A DNA stretch of 64,000 bases from contig JAFEFT010000016.1 in NCBI GenBank assembly GCA_018240435.1, positions 1-64,000 on the forward strand, in the 5' to 3' direction. How positions within the stretch are numbered: the first letter of the stretch is position 1; each line of letters begins with the position of its first letter. The notes beneath the pieces are model-generated. The model was not told the DNA's origin and searched no databases. It worked only from the letters and a program-made list of their open reading frames with translations. A program made the position numbers and the translations under genes. This DNA comes from Pseudomonadota bacterium (lineage in GTDB: Bacteria; Pseudomonadota; Gammaproteobacteria; Xanthomonadales; Xanthomonadaceae). Below are positions 30,344-38,855 of the stretch, piece after piece.

Positions 30344-30895
30344 TCAATACATCCCGGTTTCCAGCCGCGCCGATTCCGACATCATGCTCTGGTTCCACGG
30401 CGGATCGAACACCAGGCCGATGTCGGTTTGCCCGATGGTGGGCACGCCTTCGAGCTTGGCGGTCACGTCGGAAACGAGGATGTCGCCCATGCCGCAGCCC
30501 GGCGCGGTGAGGGTCATGCGCACGCGCACGTCGCGTTTGCCGTCGTCGCGATGGCTGAGCGTGCACTCGTAGACCAGACCCAGATCGACGATGTTGATCG
30601 GAATCTCCGGGTCGAAACAGGTGCGCAACTGCTGCCAGACCAGTTTTTCGACATCCTCGTCGCTGGCATCGGGCGGCAGTTCGGGCGCCGTCACCGGCTC
30701 CTTGCCGAGCGCATCGGCATCGGCGCCGGCGATGCGGAACAGGTTGCCCTCGATGTAGACGGTATAGCTGCCACCGAGCGCCTGCGAGATGTAGCCGATG
30801 CTGCCGGCCGGCAGGGTGACCTTGTCGCCCTGCGGGACGAGCACGGCGGCGCAGTCGCGCTCGAGGCGGAACGGTTCGCTGTTGCGGCTGTACAT
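30344..30895 (-). CDS. sufT: Putative Fe-S cluster assembly protein SufT
   Basis: 183-residue member of the long SufT family (MIP18/DUF59 domain), linked to maturation of iron-sulfur proteins. The N-terminal SufT-specific part (RDCAAVLVPQGDKVTLPAGSIGYISQALGGSYTVYIEGNLFRIAG) is followed by the DUF59 domain: EKLVWQQLRTCFDPEIPINIVDLGLVYEC, RVRMTLTAPGCGMGDILVSDVTAKLEGVP with the conserved cysteine in APGCGM, and GLVFDPPWNQSMMSE. It usually sits with suf genes. Here it is first in an operon with a TPR-sulfotransferase and no other suf gene is in the window. Confidence 0.93.
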   Translation of the reverse strand: MYSRNSEPFRLERDCAAVLVPQGDKVTLPAGSIGYISQALGGSYTVYIEGNLFRIAGADADALGKEPVTAPELPPDASDEDVEKLVWQQLRTCFDPEIPINIVDLGLVYECTLSHRDDGKRDVRVRMTLTAPGCGMGDILVSDVTAKLEGVPTIGQTDIGLVFDPPWNQSMMSESARLETGMY

Positions 30896-30949
30896 GCGTG
30901 CATTGTACCGATGCCGCCGCGGCCGGACACCCGCCGGACTTGACGCAGA

Positions 30950-32371
30950 TCAGTGGCCGCCGCCGTCCAGCGCCTTGAGCTCGCTGACCAGTGCATTGGC
31001 CATCTCGGCACCATCGCCATAGAGCATGCGCGTGTTATCGGCGTAGAACAGGGCATTTTCGATGCCGGCAAAACCCGTGCCCTTGCCGCGCTTGATGACG
31101 ACGGTGTTTTTCGAGTTGACCACGTCGAGAATGGGCATACCGTAGATCGGGCTGGCCGGGTCGGTTTTCGCCACCGGATTGACGACGTCGTTGGCGCCGA
31201 TCACCAGCGAGACGTCGGTGTTCGGGAACTCGGGATTGATGTCGTCCATGTCGACGATCAAGTCGTAGGGCACGCCGGCTTCGGCCAGCAGCACGTTCAT
31301 GTGCCCGGGCATGCGTCCGGCGACCGGGTGGATGGCGAACTTGACCTTCACCCCGCGATCGATCAGCCGCTGCGACAGCTCCCAGATCTTGTGCTGGGCC
31401 TGCGCCACCGCCATGCCGTAGCCGGGCACGATCACCACCCGCTCGGCGTAGGCCATCAAGGCCGCCACGTCGGCTGCCTCGATCGGCTTCATCGAACCGC
31501 CGATCTCCTGCATCGCAGCAGAGCCGCCACCGAAGTTGGAGAACAGCACGTTCTTGATCGAGCGGTTCATCGCCTTGGCCATCAGGCGGGTGAGCAGCAT
31601 GCCGGCCGCGCCGACCATCATGCCGGCGATGATCAGTGCCTGATTGCCGAGCACGAAGCCCTCGAACGCCACCGCCAGACCGGTGAAGGCGTTGTACAGC
31701 GAGATCACCACCGGCATGTCGGCGCCGCCGATCGGCAGCGTCATCAGGATGCCCAGCAGCAGCGCCAGCGCGAAGAAGCCGATCACCCCGTACTGCGTGG
31801 TCTGCTGCGCGTCGATGCCCCCGGCCAGCAAACCCCAGACAACGATGCCGCCGGCGGCCAGCGCGATCAAAAACACCAGCGCATTGAAATACTGCTGACC
31901 GGGGAAGGTGTAACGCTTGTCCATGCGGCCGTCGAGCTTGGCCCAGGCGATGATCGAGCCGGTCAGCGAGATCGCGCCGATCAGCGCGCCGACCACCGCC
32001 AGCACGACATGCACCGCGCCCGGACTGACGGCCGGCGGGATCGCTTTCCACAACGCCACCGCACCGATCGCCGCCGCGCTGCCGCCGCCCATGCCGTTGA
32101 ACAGCGCCACCATCTGCGGCATGTCGGTGATCGGCACCTTCTTGCCCCAGACCCAGTTGGCGCCGACGCCGAGCACGATCGCCACCGCCATCAGCGGCAG
32201 GTTGTGCATGCCCGGCAGGAAGAAGGTGGCGATCACCGCCACCAGCACGCCCACCCCGGCCCACTGGATGCCGCTGCGCGCGGTCTTCGGGCTGGCCATG
32301 CGCTGCAGGCCCAGCAGCAGCAGGGTGGCGGCGACGAAGTAACTGAGTTCGATCAGGGTGAGGGCGCTCAC
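30950..32371 (-). CDS. pntB: NAD(P) transhydrogenase subunit beta PntB
   Basis: Proton-translocating transhydrogenase beta subunit, 473 aa (E. coli 462): membrane domain II helices plus the NADP(H)-binding domain III. The N-terminal two thirds are hydrophobic (about nine segments), and domain III shows VIVPGYGMAVAQAQHKIWEL, FAIHPVAGRMPGHMNVLLAEAGVPYD, DINPEFPNTDVSLVIGANDVVNP and MPILDVVNSKNTVVIKRG. The start is a GTG at 32371 that overlaps the pntAB stop (GTGA), so translation is coupled. The complex uses the proton gradient to make NADPH from NADH. The partner pntAA is 2.6 kb away, beyond an inverted sigma-factor cassette. Confidence 0.95.
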   Translation of the reverse strand: MSALTLIELSYFVAATLLLLGLQRMASPKTARSGIQWAGVGVLVAVIATFFLPGMHNLPLMAVAIVLGVGANWVWGKKVPITDMPQMVALFNGMGGGSAAAIGAVALWKAIPPAVSPGAVHVVLAVVGALIGAISLTGSIIAWAKLDGRMDKRYTFPGQQYFNALVFLIALAAGGIVVWGLLAGGIDAQQTTQYGVIGFFALALLLGILMTLPIGGADMPVVISLYNAFTGLAVAFEGFVLGNQALIIAGMMVGAAGMLLTRLMAKAMNRSIKNVLFSNFGGGSAAMQEIGGSMKPIEAADVAALMAYAERVVIVPGYGMAVAQAQHKIWELSQRLIDRGVKVKFAIHPVAGRMPGHMNVLLAEAGVPYDLIVDMDDINPEFPNTDVSLVIGANDVVNPVAKTDPASPIYGMPILDVVNSKNTVVIKRGKGTGFAGIENALFYADNTRMLYGDGAEMANALVSELKALDGGGH

Positions 32372-32664
32372 TTGCCGCCCTCCTTCTTGCTGGACTTGAA
32401 CATCTCCAGCATGCGCTCGGTGACGACGTAGCCGCCGGCGGCATTGCCGGCGCCGAGCAGCACCGCCACGAAACCCAGGCCCTGCTCCAGCGGCGTGGTC
32501 GCCTCGCCCAGCACCACCATCGCCCCGATCAGCACGATGCCGTGGATGAAGTTCGAGCCGGACATCAGCGGCGTGTGCAGGATCACCGGCACCCGCGCGA
32601 TGATGACGTGGCCGGCGATCGCCGCCAGCATGAAGATGTACAGCGCCACCAGTCCGTCGCCCAT
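32368..32664 (-). CDS. pntAB: NAD(P) transhydrogenase subunit alpha part 2 (PntAB)
   Basis: A 98-residue membrane protein equal to the C-terminal transmembrane part of E. coli PntA. Three hydrophobic segments (VALYIFMLAAIAGHVII, FIHGIVLIGAMVVLG, FVAVLLGAGNAAGGYVV) and the PVILHTPLMSGSNFIHGI motif are typical. ATG 32664 has a strong GGAGGGGAC ribosome-binding site. This is the three-subunit arrangement known from Rhodospirillum. It has its own promoter candidate at 32705-32732 and is coupled to pntB by a GTGA overlap. Confidence 0.94.
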   Translation of the reverse strand: MGDGLVALYIFMLAAIAGHVIIARVPVILHTPLMSGSNFIHGIVLIGAMVVLGEATTPLEQGLGFVAVLLGAGNAAGGYVVTERMLEMFKSSKKEGGK

Positions 32665-32704
32665 GTCCCCTCCACCGGGCGCACCCTGGCGCCGGAATGG
32701 TTGC

Positions 32705-32732
32705 ATCATAACCGTGCCGGGCGCGGCGGCAA
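32705..32732 (-). promoter_or_regulatory. Candidate sigma70 promoter of pntAB-pntB
   Basis: On the minus strand TTGCCG (32732-32727), a 16-base spacer and TATGAT (32710-32705). The -10 matches five of six bases. It lies 41 bases upstream of pntAB in the divergent gap to the sigma-factor gene and would let pntAB-pntB be transcribed without pntAA. Confidence 0.55.
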
Positions 32733-32805
32733 GCAATGTCAACGGCGGCCGTCGTCGCGCGTTGCACGAGGTGATGATCGCAGGCCCCTGCGGGGACGGA
32801 ACGGC

Positions 32806-33363
32806 ATGATGGATGGCAGCATCCCGGCATCGACACTGCAAGCACAAACCCTGCCGGGCTTTCTGGCGGATGTCGAGCGCCGCGCCTTTCGCCACGCCGA
32901 GATCGCCCTGCGCCACCGCGAGGACGCGCTGGATGCGGTGCAGGATGCCATGCTCAAACTGGTTCAGCGCTATGCCGACCGGCCGCCGATGGAGTGGACG
33001 CCGCTGTTCTGGAGCGTGCTGCGCAGCAAGATCACCGACATCCGCCGGCGGCGCAAGGTGCGCTCGGTGCTGGTGGCGTGGATGGGATCGGGTGCGGACG
33101 AGGATGCCGGGCCGGCGTGGGAGCCGGCCGATCCGGCCCCTGGCCCGGCCGCCATCCACAGCGATCGCGAAAGTTACAAGGCACTGGCGGCAGCGCTGGC
33201 AACGTTGCCGCGGCGGCAGCGCGAGGCCTACCAGCTGCGCGTGCTGGAAGGCCTGGATGTGGCCGATACCGCCCGCGCCATGGGCTGCTCGGAAGGCAGC
33301 GTGAAAACCCATACATCGCGCGCGATGGACGCGCTGCGCAAGCAACTGGAGGACTGGCGATGA
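32806..33363 (+). CDS. ECF-like RNA polymerase sigma factor
   Basis: A 185-residue sigma-70 family protein with only regions 2 and 4. Region 2 is visible as [60 protein letters not shown]. Region 4 is [52 protein letters not shown] apart from small changes, with a clear helix-turn-helix. ATG 32806 or 32809 may start it. It overlaps the next gene by four bases (ATGA). A sigma factor followed by DUF3619 and DUF3106 genes is a recurrent gene order in proteobacteria, and the second gene probably encodes its membrane anti-sigma partner. The three genes are inserted, in opposite orientation, between pntAA and pntAB. Confidence 0.9.
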   Translation: [185 protein letters not shown]

Positions 33364-33857
33364 ACGCCCCCGACATCGAAACCACTCTGCGCGCCCGCGC
33401 CGCATTCAACGCCAGCCTCGCGCACCTGGACGACGACACCCGCCACCGCCTGCGCGCGGCGCGGCTGCGCGCGCTGGAACCGAAAGCATCGGCGCACGGG
33501 CACCGCTGGCTGTGGCCGGCCGGCGCGGCACTGGCGGCGGCACTGGCCGTGGTCGTGGTGCTGCCGCGGATGACGCCGGCGCCGATCATGCCGCAGGCGC
33601 TCGCCTCGACCGCGGCCGACACCGCCACGGCCACCGCACCTGCCATCACCGCGGCAACGGTGGTCGCGGCCACGCCCACCGCTTCGACGCCGCGCATCGC
33701 CGCGGCAACGCCGGTCGAGCCGGCGTTGGCGACCAACGACGCGCATGAATCGCTCGACGCTTCGACGGTCGATACCGCCGATCCCGACATGCTCGACCAA
33801 CTCGACTTCTACGGCTGGCTGGCCCAGCAGCCAGGCTCCGGCCACGGTGGAGGCTGA
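33360..33857 (+). CDS. DUF3619-like membrane protein, probable anti-sigma factor
   Basis: 165 aa. A soluble N-terminal helix region (ETTLRARAAFNASLAHLDDDTRHRLRAARLRALE) is followed by one transmembrane segment (WLWPAGAALAAALAVVVVLP), an Ala/Thr-rich low-complexity stretch and an acidic C-terminal motif (DPDMLDQLDFYGWLAQQPG). The LDFYxWL ending is characteristic of DUF3619. The ATG overlaps the sigma stop codon. The topology (cytoplasmic helices, single membrane pass) and the coupling to the sigma gene suggest anti-sigma activity. This is inference from context. Confidence 0.8.
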   Translation: MNAPDIETTLRARAAFNASLAHLDDDTRHRLRAARLRALEPKASAHGHRWLWPAGAALAAALAVVVVLPRMTPAPIMPQALASTAADTATATAPAITAATVVAATPTASTPRIAAATPVEPALATNDAHESLDASTVDTADPDMLDQLDFYGWLAQQPGSGHGGG

Positions 33858-33859
33858 CC

Positions 33860-34384
33860 ATGCGCAATGACGACAAGCGCGCCGCCGGCGGGCGGCGGAT
33901 GATGCTGGCGGCACCGTTTGCGCTGCTGCTGGCCGGTGTCGCCCTCGCCGTTCCACCCCAGGTCGGCCCGGACACCGCGGCGGCAGCGCCGGTCGCAGCC
34001 GCGCCGCTGCCGTGGAGCCAGCTCAATCGCCAGCAACGCGATTTCCTGCAACCACTGCAGGGGCAGTGGGATTCCTTGCCGCCACAGCGCCAGCAGCGCA
34101 TGGCCGGAAAAGTTGCAAATTGGCAACGGATGCCGCCGGAAAAACAGGCGCGCATCCAGCAACGGCTGGCGCAATGGGCACAGATGACGCCCGAACAGCG
34201 CCGGCAGGCCGCGCGCAACCGCCAACGCTTCCAGCAGATGACGCCCGAACAGCGGCAACGGGTGCAGGATGCCTATGCGCGCTTCCAGTCACTTTCGCCT
34301 GCGGAACGCCATTTGCTGATGCAGCGTTTTCGCGCCGAACGGCAGCGCGCCGGCGATGGCACGGCAACGCCACCGCAGCACTGA
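33860..34384 (+). CDS. DUF3106-family exported protein
   Basis: 174 aa, two bases after the preceding gene. A signal peptide (RRMMLAAPFALLLAGVALA) leads to a Gln/Arg-rich helical protein built of short repeats: LNRQQRDFLQPLQGQWDSLPPQRQQRM, WQRMPPEKQARIQQRLAQWAQMTPEQRRQAARNRQRFQQMTPEQRQRVQDAYARFQSLSPAERHLL. This W-x-x-M-x-P-E-x-Q pattern defines DUF3106. It resembles periplasmic helical stress sensors such as CpxP/Spy only in general character. It may be the periplasmic sensor or target of the sigma/anti-sigma pair, which is inference. Confidence 0.85.
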   Translation: MRNDDKRAAGGRRMMLAAPFALLLAGVALAVPPQVGPDTAAAAPVAAAPLPWSQLNRQQRDFLQPLQGQWDSLPPQRQQRMAGKVANWQRMPPEKQARIQQRLAQWAQMTPEQRRQAARNRQRFQQMTPEQRQRVQDAYARFQSLSPAERHLLMQRFRAERQRAGDGTATPPQH

Positions 34385-34479
34385 CGCACCGACGCCGCCT
34401 CACCTCCCGGCGGCACTCGCGCCCCGGCCCGGCACGCGGCAAACGAGCGGTCGATCGGCCCACCTGCGCGCAGAATTTG

Positions 34480-34589
34480 CCGATGCTGGAAAACCCGCAG
34501 CATCGGAGTCGACAGGCTCGGGAGCTTGCGTGATTGATCCGGTGCCGGCCATCCAGCGCCGGCAGCCGCTGCCGGCCTTCGAGGCCGGC
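34480..34589. other. Hairpins between convergent DUF3106 and cupin genes
   Basis: CCGATGCTG/CAGCATCGG forms a nine-bp stem at 34480-34506, and GCCGGCC/GGCCGGC forms another at 34571-34589. Neither has a U-tract, so they are at best weak or Rho-assisted transcription ends. Confidence 0.4.
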
Positions 34590-34593
34590 AAAC

Positions 34594-34965
34594 TCACCGC
34601 CTCTCCGCCGTATCCTTGATTTCGACCGCGAGGATGTGCAGCACCGCATTGCCCACGTTCTGCACGAAGTGTGGCCCGATCGGCCCGCCCCACAGCGCCG
34701 ACCCGGCCAGCGGACGCTCGGCCATGGTTCGCGAATCGAGCAAGACCTTGCCGTCGGGGTCGTAGCGGACGAAATCGCTCCAACTCAACACGTACAGCGC
34801 AGCCGGCCATTCATGCGCATGCACGGGTGTGCGCTGGCCTGGTGCGAGCCGCGTGTCGAGAACACGAACCCGGCCATTCTCCAGCAGCAGGCGATGATGA
34901 TCCGGCGCCTTGCACATGGCGTCGAAGACGTGTGTTGCCGGACGCGCCGAATCGAGGTCGTCCAT
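34594..34965 (-). CDS. Cupin-domain protein
   Basis: A 123-residue single-cupin protein. HRLLLENGRVRVLDTRLAPGQRTPVHAHEWPAALYVLSW contains the first cupin motif (G-x5-H-x-H with E), and GPIGPHFVQNVGNAVLHILAVEIKD is the second, with its histidine. ATG 34965 was preferred to an upstream in-frame start because GAGGAGAGCGG precedes it at the right distance. No substrate can be inferred. It lies 48 bp downstream of pntAA on the same strand and is probably co-transcribed with it. Confidence 0.85.
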   Translation of the reverse strand: MDDLDSARPATHVFDAMCKAPDHHRLLLENGRVRVLDTRLAPGQRTPVHAHEWPAALYVLSWSDFVRYDPDGKVLLDSRTMAERPLAGSALWGGPIGPHFVQNVGNAVLHILAVEIKDTAERR

Positions 34966-35013
34966 TCCGCTCTCCTCGCCGCCATCTTCTCGACGCACCT
35001 GTGGACGCGTGAA

Positions 35014-36111
35014 TCAGCCGCGCACCGCGCCTGCATGCAGATGACAGGTCCTGGCGACCAGATCGTCGTCCCAGTTCAGGTGCAAGGCACCATCCTTGAT
35101 CAGCAACTGGGTGAAGTTGAACAGGTTGCGGGCGTACATCTCGCTGGCGTGCAGGGCGCCGGAACTGGCCAGATGGGTTGGCCCGACCACGCTCACGCCG
35201 CCGACCACGACCGTCTGCCCGGCTTGCGTCAGCTCGCAATTGCCACCGGATTCTGCCGGCAGGTCGACGATCACGCTGCCCGGCTTCATCCCCGCCACCA
35301 TCGCCGCGTTGACGATCTTCGGTGCCGGCCGGCCCGGCACCGCGGCGGTGGTGATGATCACGTCGACGCCCTTGAGATGATCGGCCAGCCGGCGCTGCTG
35401 TTCGGCGCGCTCCTCGGCCGTCAGTTCGCGCGCATAGCCGCCCTCGCCCTTGGCACTGACGCCCAGATCGAGGAATTTCGCACCCAGCGATTCGATCTGC
35501 TCGCGCGTCTCCGGGCGCACGTCGAAGCCTTCCACCTGCGCGCCCAGGCGCTTGGCGGTGGCGATTGCCTGCAAGCCGGCGACACCGGCGCCGACTACCA
35601 GCACCTTCGACGGGCGAATGGTGCCAGCGGCGGTGGTCAGCATCGGAAAGAATCGGGGTGCGACTTGCGCGGCGATCAACGTCGCCTTGTAACCGGCCAT
35701 GCCGGCCTGCGAGGACAGCACGTCCATCGCCTGCGCGCGCGTCGTGCGCGGCAGCCGCTCGAGCGGGAAACTGGTGGCTTGGCGCGCATTGAGCTGCGCT
35801 TCGCGCGCGGCATCGGCACCGGCGGCGAGCAAGCCGATGATCACCGCGCCCTGCTTCAGTGCCGGCAGGCGATCGACCGCCGGAGGCTGCACACAAAGCA
35901 ATACGTCGGCACGCGCCAGCACGGCATCGCCGTCGGCGACGAACTCGGCGCCGTCATAGGCGGCATCGGGAAAATGCGCAGACTCGCCGACGCCGGCCTG
36001 CAGCACCACGGTCGCGCCCGCCGCACGCAGCTTCTTGCAGGTTTCGGGCGTGATCGCGACGCGGCGCTCGCCGGCAGCGGTTTCGCGGATTGCGGCAACG
36101 GTGAACGCCAT
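35014..36111 (-). CDS. pntAA: NAD(P) transhydrogenase subunit alpha part 1 (PntAA)
   Basis: The soluble NAD(H)-binding domain I subunit, 365 aa, like the Rhodospirillum PntAA protein. Motifs: RRVAITPETCKKLRAAG, MDVLSSQAGMAGYKATLIAA, the Rossmann loop KVLVVGAGVAGLQAIATAKRLGAQVEGFDVRPETREQ, and VIITTAAVPGRPAPKIV. The C-terminus stops before the membrane helices, which are encoded separately by pntAB. ATG 36111 has GGAG upstream, and a TAGGAT hexamer (36147-36142, minus strand) is a weak -10 candidate. The gene is followed by a cupin gene and not by pntAB as expected for this complex. Confidence 0.95.
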   Translation of the reverse strand: MAFTVAAIRETAAGERRVAITPETCKKLRAAGATVVLQAGVGESAHFPDAAYDGAEFVADGDAVLARADVLLCVQPPAVDRLPALKQGAVIIGLLAAGADAAREAQLNARQATSFPLERLPRTTRAQAMDVLSSQAGMAGYKATLIAAQVAPRFFPMLTTAAGTIRPSKVLVVGAGVAGLQAIATAKRLGAQVEGFDVRPETREQIESLGAKFLDLGVSAKGEGGYARELTAEERAEQQRRLADHLKGVDVIITTAAVPGRPAPKIVNAAMVAGMKPGSVIVDLPAESGGNCELTQAGQTVVVGGVSVVGPTHLASSGALHASEMYARNLFNFTQLLIKDGALHLNWDDDLVARTCHLHAGAVRG

Positions 36112-36185
36112 GCGGAACTCCAGCCGGATATCGACCGGAGCATCCTAGCAGGTCGCCATTTGCGTTGGAGCAGGGGGACTGAAGC

Positions 36186-36252
36186 TCGGGAATCGAGAAT
36201 CGGGAATCGGGAATCGGAACTCACAACTCACAACTCGCAACTCACACCTCGG
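36186..36252. repeat. Heptamer arrays between pntAA and the DUF1631 gene
   Basis: GGGAATC-type units (about 36186-36217) change into AACTCAC/AACTCGC units (36218-36252), all in a 7-base period. The rest of the 206-bp spacer up to the DUF1631 stop is 7-periodic only in patches (GAACCCC, GACCCCT). Confidence 0.88.
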
Positions 36253-36317
36253 ACCTGCCGACTACCCGCCTTGCTTCGCCTTCACCGCAGCCCCAGAACC
36301 CCGACCCCTGTTCCAGC

Positions 36318-38708
36318 CTACTCGCTCGGCGCAGTCGCGCCATCGCGCAGGCGACCGAGCACCTGATGCATGGCCTGATCGAAGGCGGTATCGGCGATGC
36401 GCAGGCGCAGCTTGCCCTGCTTCATCATCGCCGCCAGCTCCTCGGCCGAGGCGACGTGCATGCGCGCGCCGCGCTTGTTGACGAACAGCATGCGCGCCGA
36501 AATCGGGCTGATCCACGACAGCTTGCCCGGTTGCGCGCGGTCGTCGTCGCCGACGAACTCGACCCAGCTGCCGACGGTGAGCTGGCGCAACATCGCCACG
36601 TCGGCCGGATCGACATCGAGCGGCGCCGCCGGTGCCTCGGGCTCGGGCAATGGCCGCGCGGTGGCCGCGCGCGGCGCGTTCTCGGCGACGTCGCCGGGGG
36701 CCGGCGCATCGGCCGGCGGCGGCGCGGCAGGCGCCGGCTTGGACGCGGTCGCCGCCGACGCCACGTCAGCCGCGGCGGGCGTCACCACCGCAGCCGTCGC
36801 CACCCGCGGCGGCGGCTGCATCAGGTGCTGGGAGATACCGCGCGCACATTCGGCGGCCGCCTCGCCGGTCAAACCCGAACTGGACAGCATGGCCAGCAGG
36901 CCCGGTTGCAGGGATTCGGTCTCTGCCGCCGCCGTCAGCCCGCCGGTGTGGAAGGCGACGTCGGCCAGCGCCAGCAGTTGGTCGAGGGTACGCAGCGCCT
37001 GCGCGCAACCCTCGCCATCAGGGCCTTCACGCAAGAACAGCACGGCATAGTGATGCGCCCAGTAACGGCGCAGGTCGGCCAGCGCCAGCGGTGCGATGCG
37101 GCGCGCGCCGATGCGTTCGCCCAGCAGCGACTCGGCGCGCATCCGCGCCTCTTCCAGACGCTCCTTGCCGCGCTGCGCCTCGGCGACGCGGCGCTCGGCC
37201 AGATCGGCACGCCGACGGTACTGCTCGATGAAGCTGCGCAGCTCGTGTTCGAGCAACTCGAAGATGGCGATGTCTTCGTTGAACTCGGCGACCAGGCGGT
37301 CGACCGACCGGCCGACGCGATCGAGCAGTTCACGCTCCTGCGGGCCTTCACCATGATTGCCCTCGCAGGCTTCGGCGATGGCATTGAGCAGGCGCCGCGC
37401 CGGATGCTGCTTGTGCAGGAACAAACGGCGATCGAGCAGCGCGACCTTGATGTAGGGCACCAGCAGCCGCGCGATCTGGTCGCGCATGTCGGTCTTGATG
37501 TCGCGCTCGTCGAGGAACACCTCGAACATCATGCCGACCACGTCGATGGCGTCTTCCTCGGCATCGCCCAGCCGCGCGTCGCCCTTGCTGATTCCCAGTG
37601 CAGCCGCGCCGGTCAGCACCTCGCGCTTGAGTTGCTGCGCCAGCGAATGATCGCCGGACTTGAAAGCCGTCTTGAGACCGTCGGGAAGCTCGTTCTGGAA
37701 CAGCGACAGCACCGAGAGCATGTCGTGGGAGCTCAGCTGCGGCCGCTCGATCTCCGCCGCCGGCATCATGCCCGGCGGCATCGTCATGCCCGGCGGCAAG
37801 GTGATACCGGTTCCGCCGCCGCCCGCGCCGCCGCGGCGCTGCACGCGCCGCCAGACTTGCAGCAGCTCCTGCAGGTTGCCCATCAGGTTGTCGTCGGGCT
37901 CCTGATTGCCGTCATAGGCCGGCTCCGGCGCGCGCTGGCGCTGCGGTACCTGGTCGAGATTGAAGTCCGGCGGCAGCGCACGCGGCAACGGCGCGACCGG
38001 CGTCGATGGCATCCGCGGCGTCGGGCCGGATACGAAGCCGGTTTCCGACAGCAGCCGCAGCACATCCGGGTACAGCGTATCAAGCGCCTGCAGCAGCTCG
38101 CGCTCATAGAGCTTGAACAGCACGAGTTTGACCTCGGTCGCGGCCTGAAACGCCAGACAGGCCTTGCGAAAGGCCTTGGTGAGATTTTCCGGCGCGAGCG
38201 GCCCTTGCGACAGTTCGGGATTTTGCGCCGCCGCCGGTGTCAGCCGCGCCATCGCCCGCATGATCGGCTCCAGCACCGTCTTGAAGCGGCGATGGATCGT
38301 GCTGGCGCTTTGCTCGGCCGCCAGTTGCTCTTCGAGCTCTTCTTGCGCCAGCAAGCTCAGTTCGTCGCCGCGTCGCGGCGGCGGCGCCACCGGCGCCATG
38401 CCTTCGCCGCGCTGGAACGCGACGAAGCCGGCGACGATTTCCTCGTGGTAATGGCTTTCGATCTGCCGCCGTTCGCGGCGAATCTCGCGCATGGCGTCGA
38501 AATAGCTTTCCCGGGTGGCATTGCTGCGCGCGTTCTGGGCCAGATCGAACAGCGAATCATCGGCCTTGCTCAGCGCCTCGCCGCAGGCCAGCTCCAGGCG
38601 CGGCAGGACGATCTGGCGCAGGCGTTCGAGCAAGGCTTGCGGCGAACGGCCGCCGTGCGCCGGCGAACCCGGCGCAGAACCCTGATATGGCGGCTGGTAT
38701 GGCGTCAT
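36318..38708 (-). CDS. DUF1631-family protein
   Basis: A 796-residue soluble protein of DUF1631, a family of unknown function common in beta- and gammaproteobacteria. Helical N-terminal half (PQALLERLRQIVLPRLELACGEALSKADDSLFDLAQNARSNATRESYFDAMREIRRERRQIE begins the family match). A Gly-rich loop at about 300-320, a coiled-coil stretch (RRRADLAERRVAEAQRGKERLEEARMRAESLL) and an Ala/Pro-rich linker (about 655-715) precede a small C-terminal beta domain (LTVGSWVEFVGDDDRAQPGKLSWISPISARMLFVNKRGARMHVASAEELAAMM). That last domain resembles the PilZ-like module seen at the end of these proteins, so cyclic di-GMP binding is possible, but the RxxxR motif is not clear. Confidence 0.85.
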   Translation of the reverse strand: MTPYQPPYQGSAPGSPAHGGRSPQALLERLRQIVLPRLELACGEALSKADDSLFDLAQNARSNATRESYFDAMREIRRERRQIESHYHEEIVAGFVAFQRGEGMAPVAPPPRRGDELSLLAQEELEEQLAAEQSASTIHRRFKTVLEPIMRAMARLTPAAAQNPELSQGPLAPENLTKAFRKACLAFQAATEVKLVLFKLYERELLQALDTLYPDVLRLLSETGFVSGPTPRMPSTPVAPLPRALPPDFNLDQVPQRQRAPEPAYDGNQEPDDNLMGNLQELLQVWRRVQRRGGAGGGGTGITLPPGMTMPPGMMPAAEIERPQLSSHDMLSVLSLFQNELPDGLKTAFKSGDHSLAQQLKREVLTGAAALGISKGDARLGDAEEDAIDVVGMMFEVFLDERDIKTDMRDQIARLLVPYIKVALLDRRLFLHKQHPARRLLNAIAEACEGNHGEGPQERELLDRVGRSVDRLVAEFNEDIAIFELLEHELRSFIEQYRRRADLAERRVAEAQRGKERLEEARMRAESLLGERIGARRIAPLALADLRRYWAHHYAVLFLREGPDGEGCAQALRTLDQLLALADVAFHTGGLTAAAETESLQPGLLAMLSSSGLTGEAAAECARGISQHLMQPPPRVATAAVVTPAAADVASAATASKPAPAAPPPADAPAPGDVAENAPRAATARPLPEPEAPAAPLDVDPADVAMLRQLTVGSWVEFVGDDDRAQPGKLSWISPISARMLFVNKRGARMHVASAEELAAMMKQGKLRLRIADTAFDQAMHQVLGRLRDGATAPSE

Positions 38709-38855
38709 GGCTGCGTCCTGCGACCTCTTGGGTATGATGCGGATGCGCGAGATCCGCCATGTTCCCTGCGACTATGCCGCGATCGCCGGCGTCGATCCGT
38801 GACGCCGGGCACGCTTCGCGGCCATCATCCGCACGCGTTTCCACAAGTCAAGCCG

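Noticed and set aside
36366..38855. Long open frame antisense to the DUF1631 gene that runs into the nitroreductase gene
   Set aside because: Only the part after ATG 38856 shows a protein family. The rest is a shadow of the opposite strand, so it is not a fusion protein.
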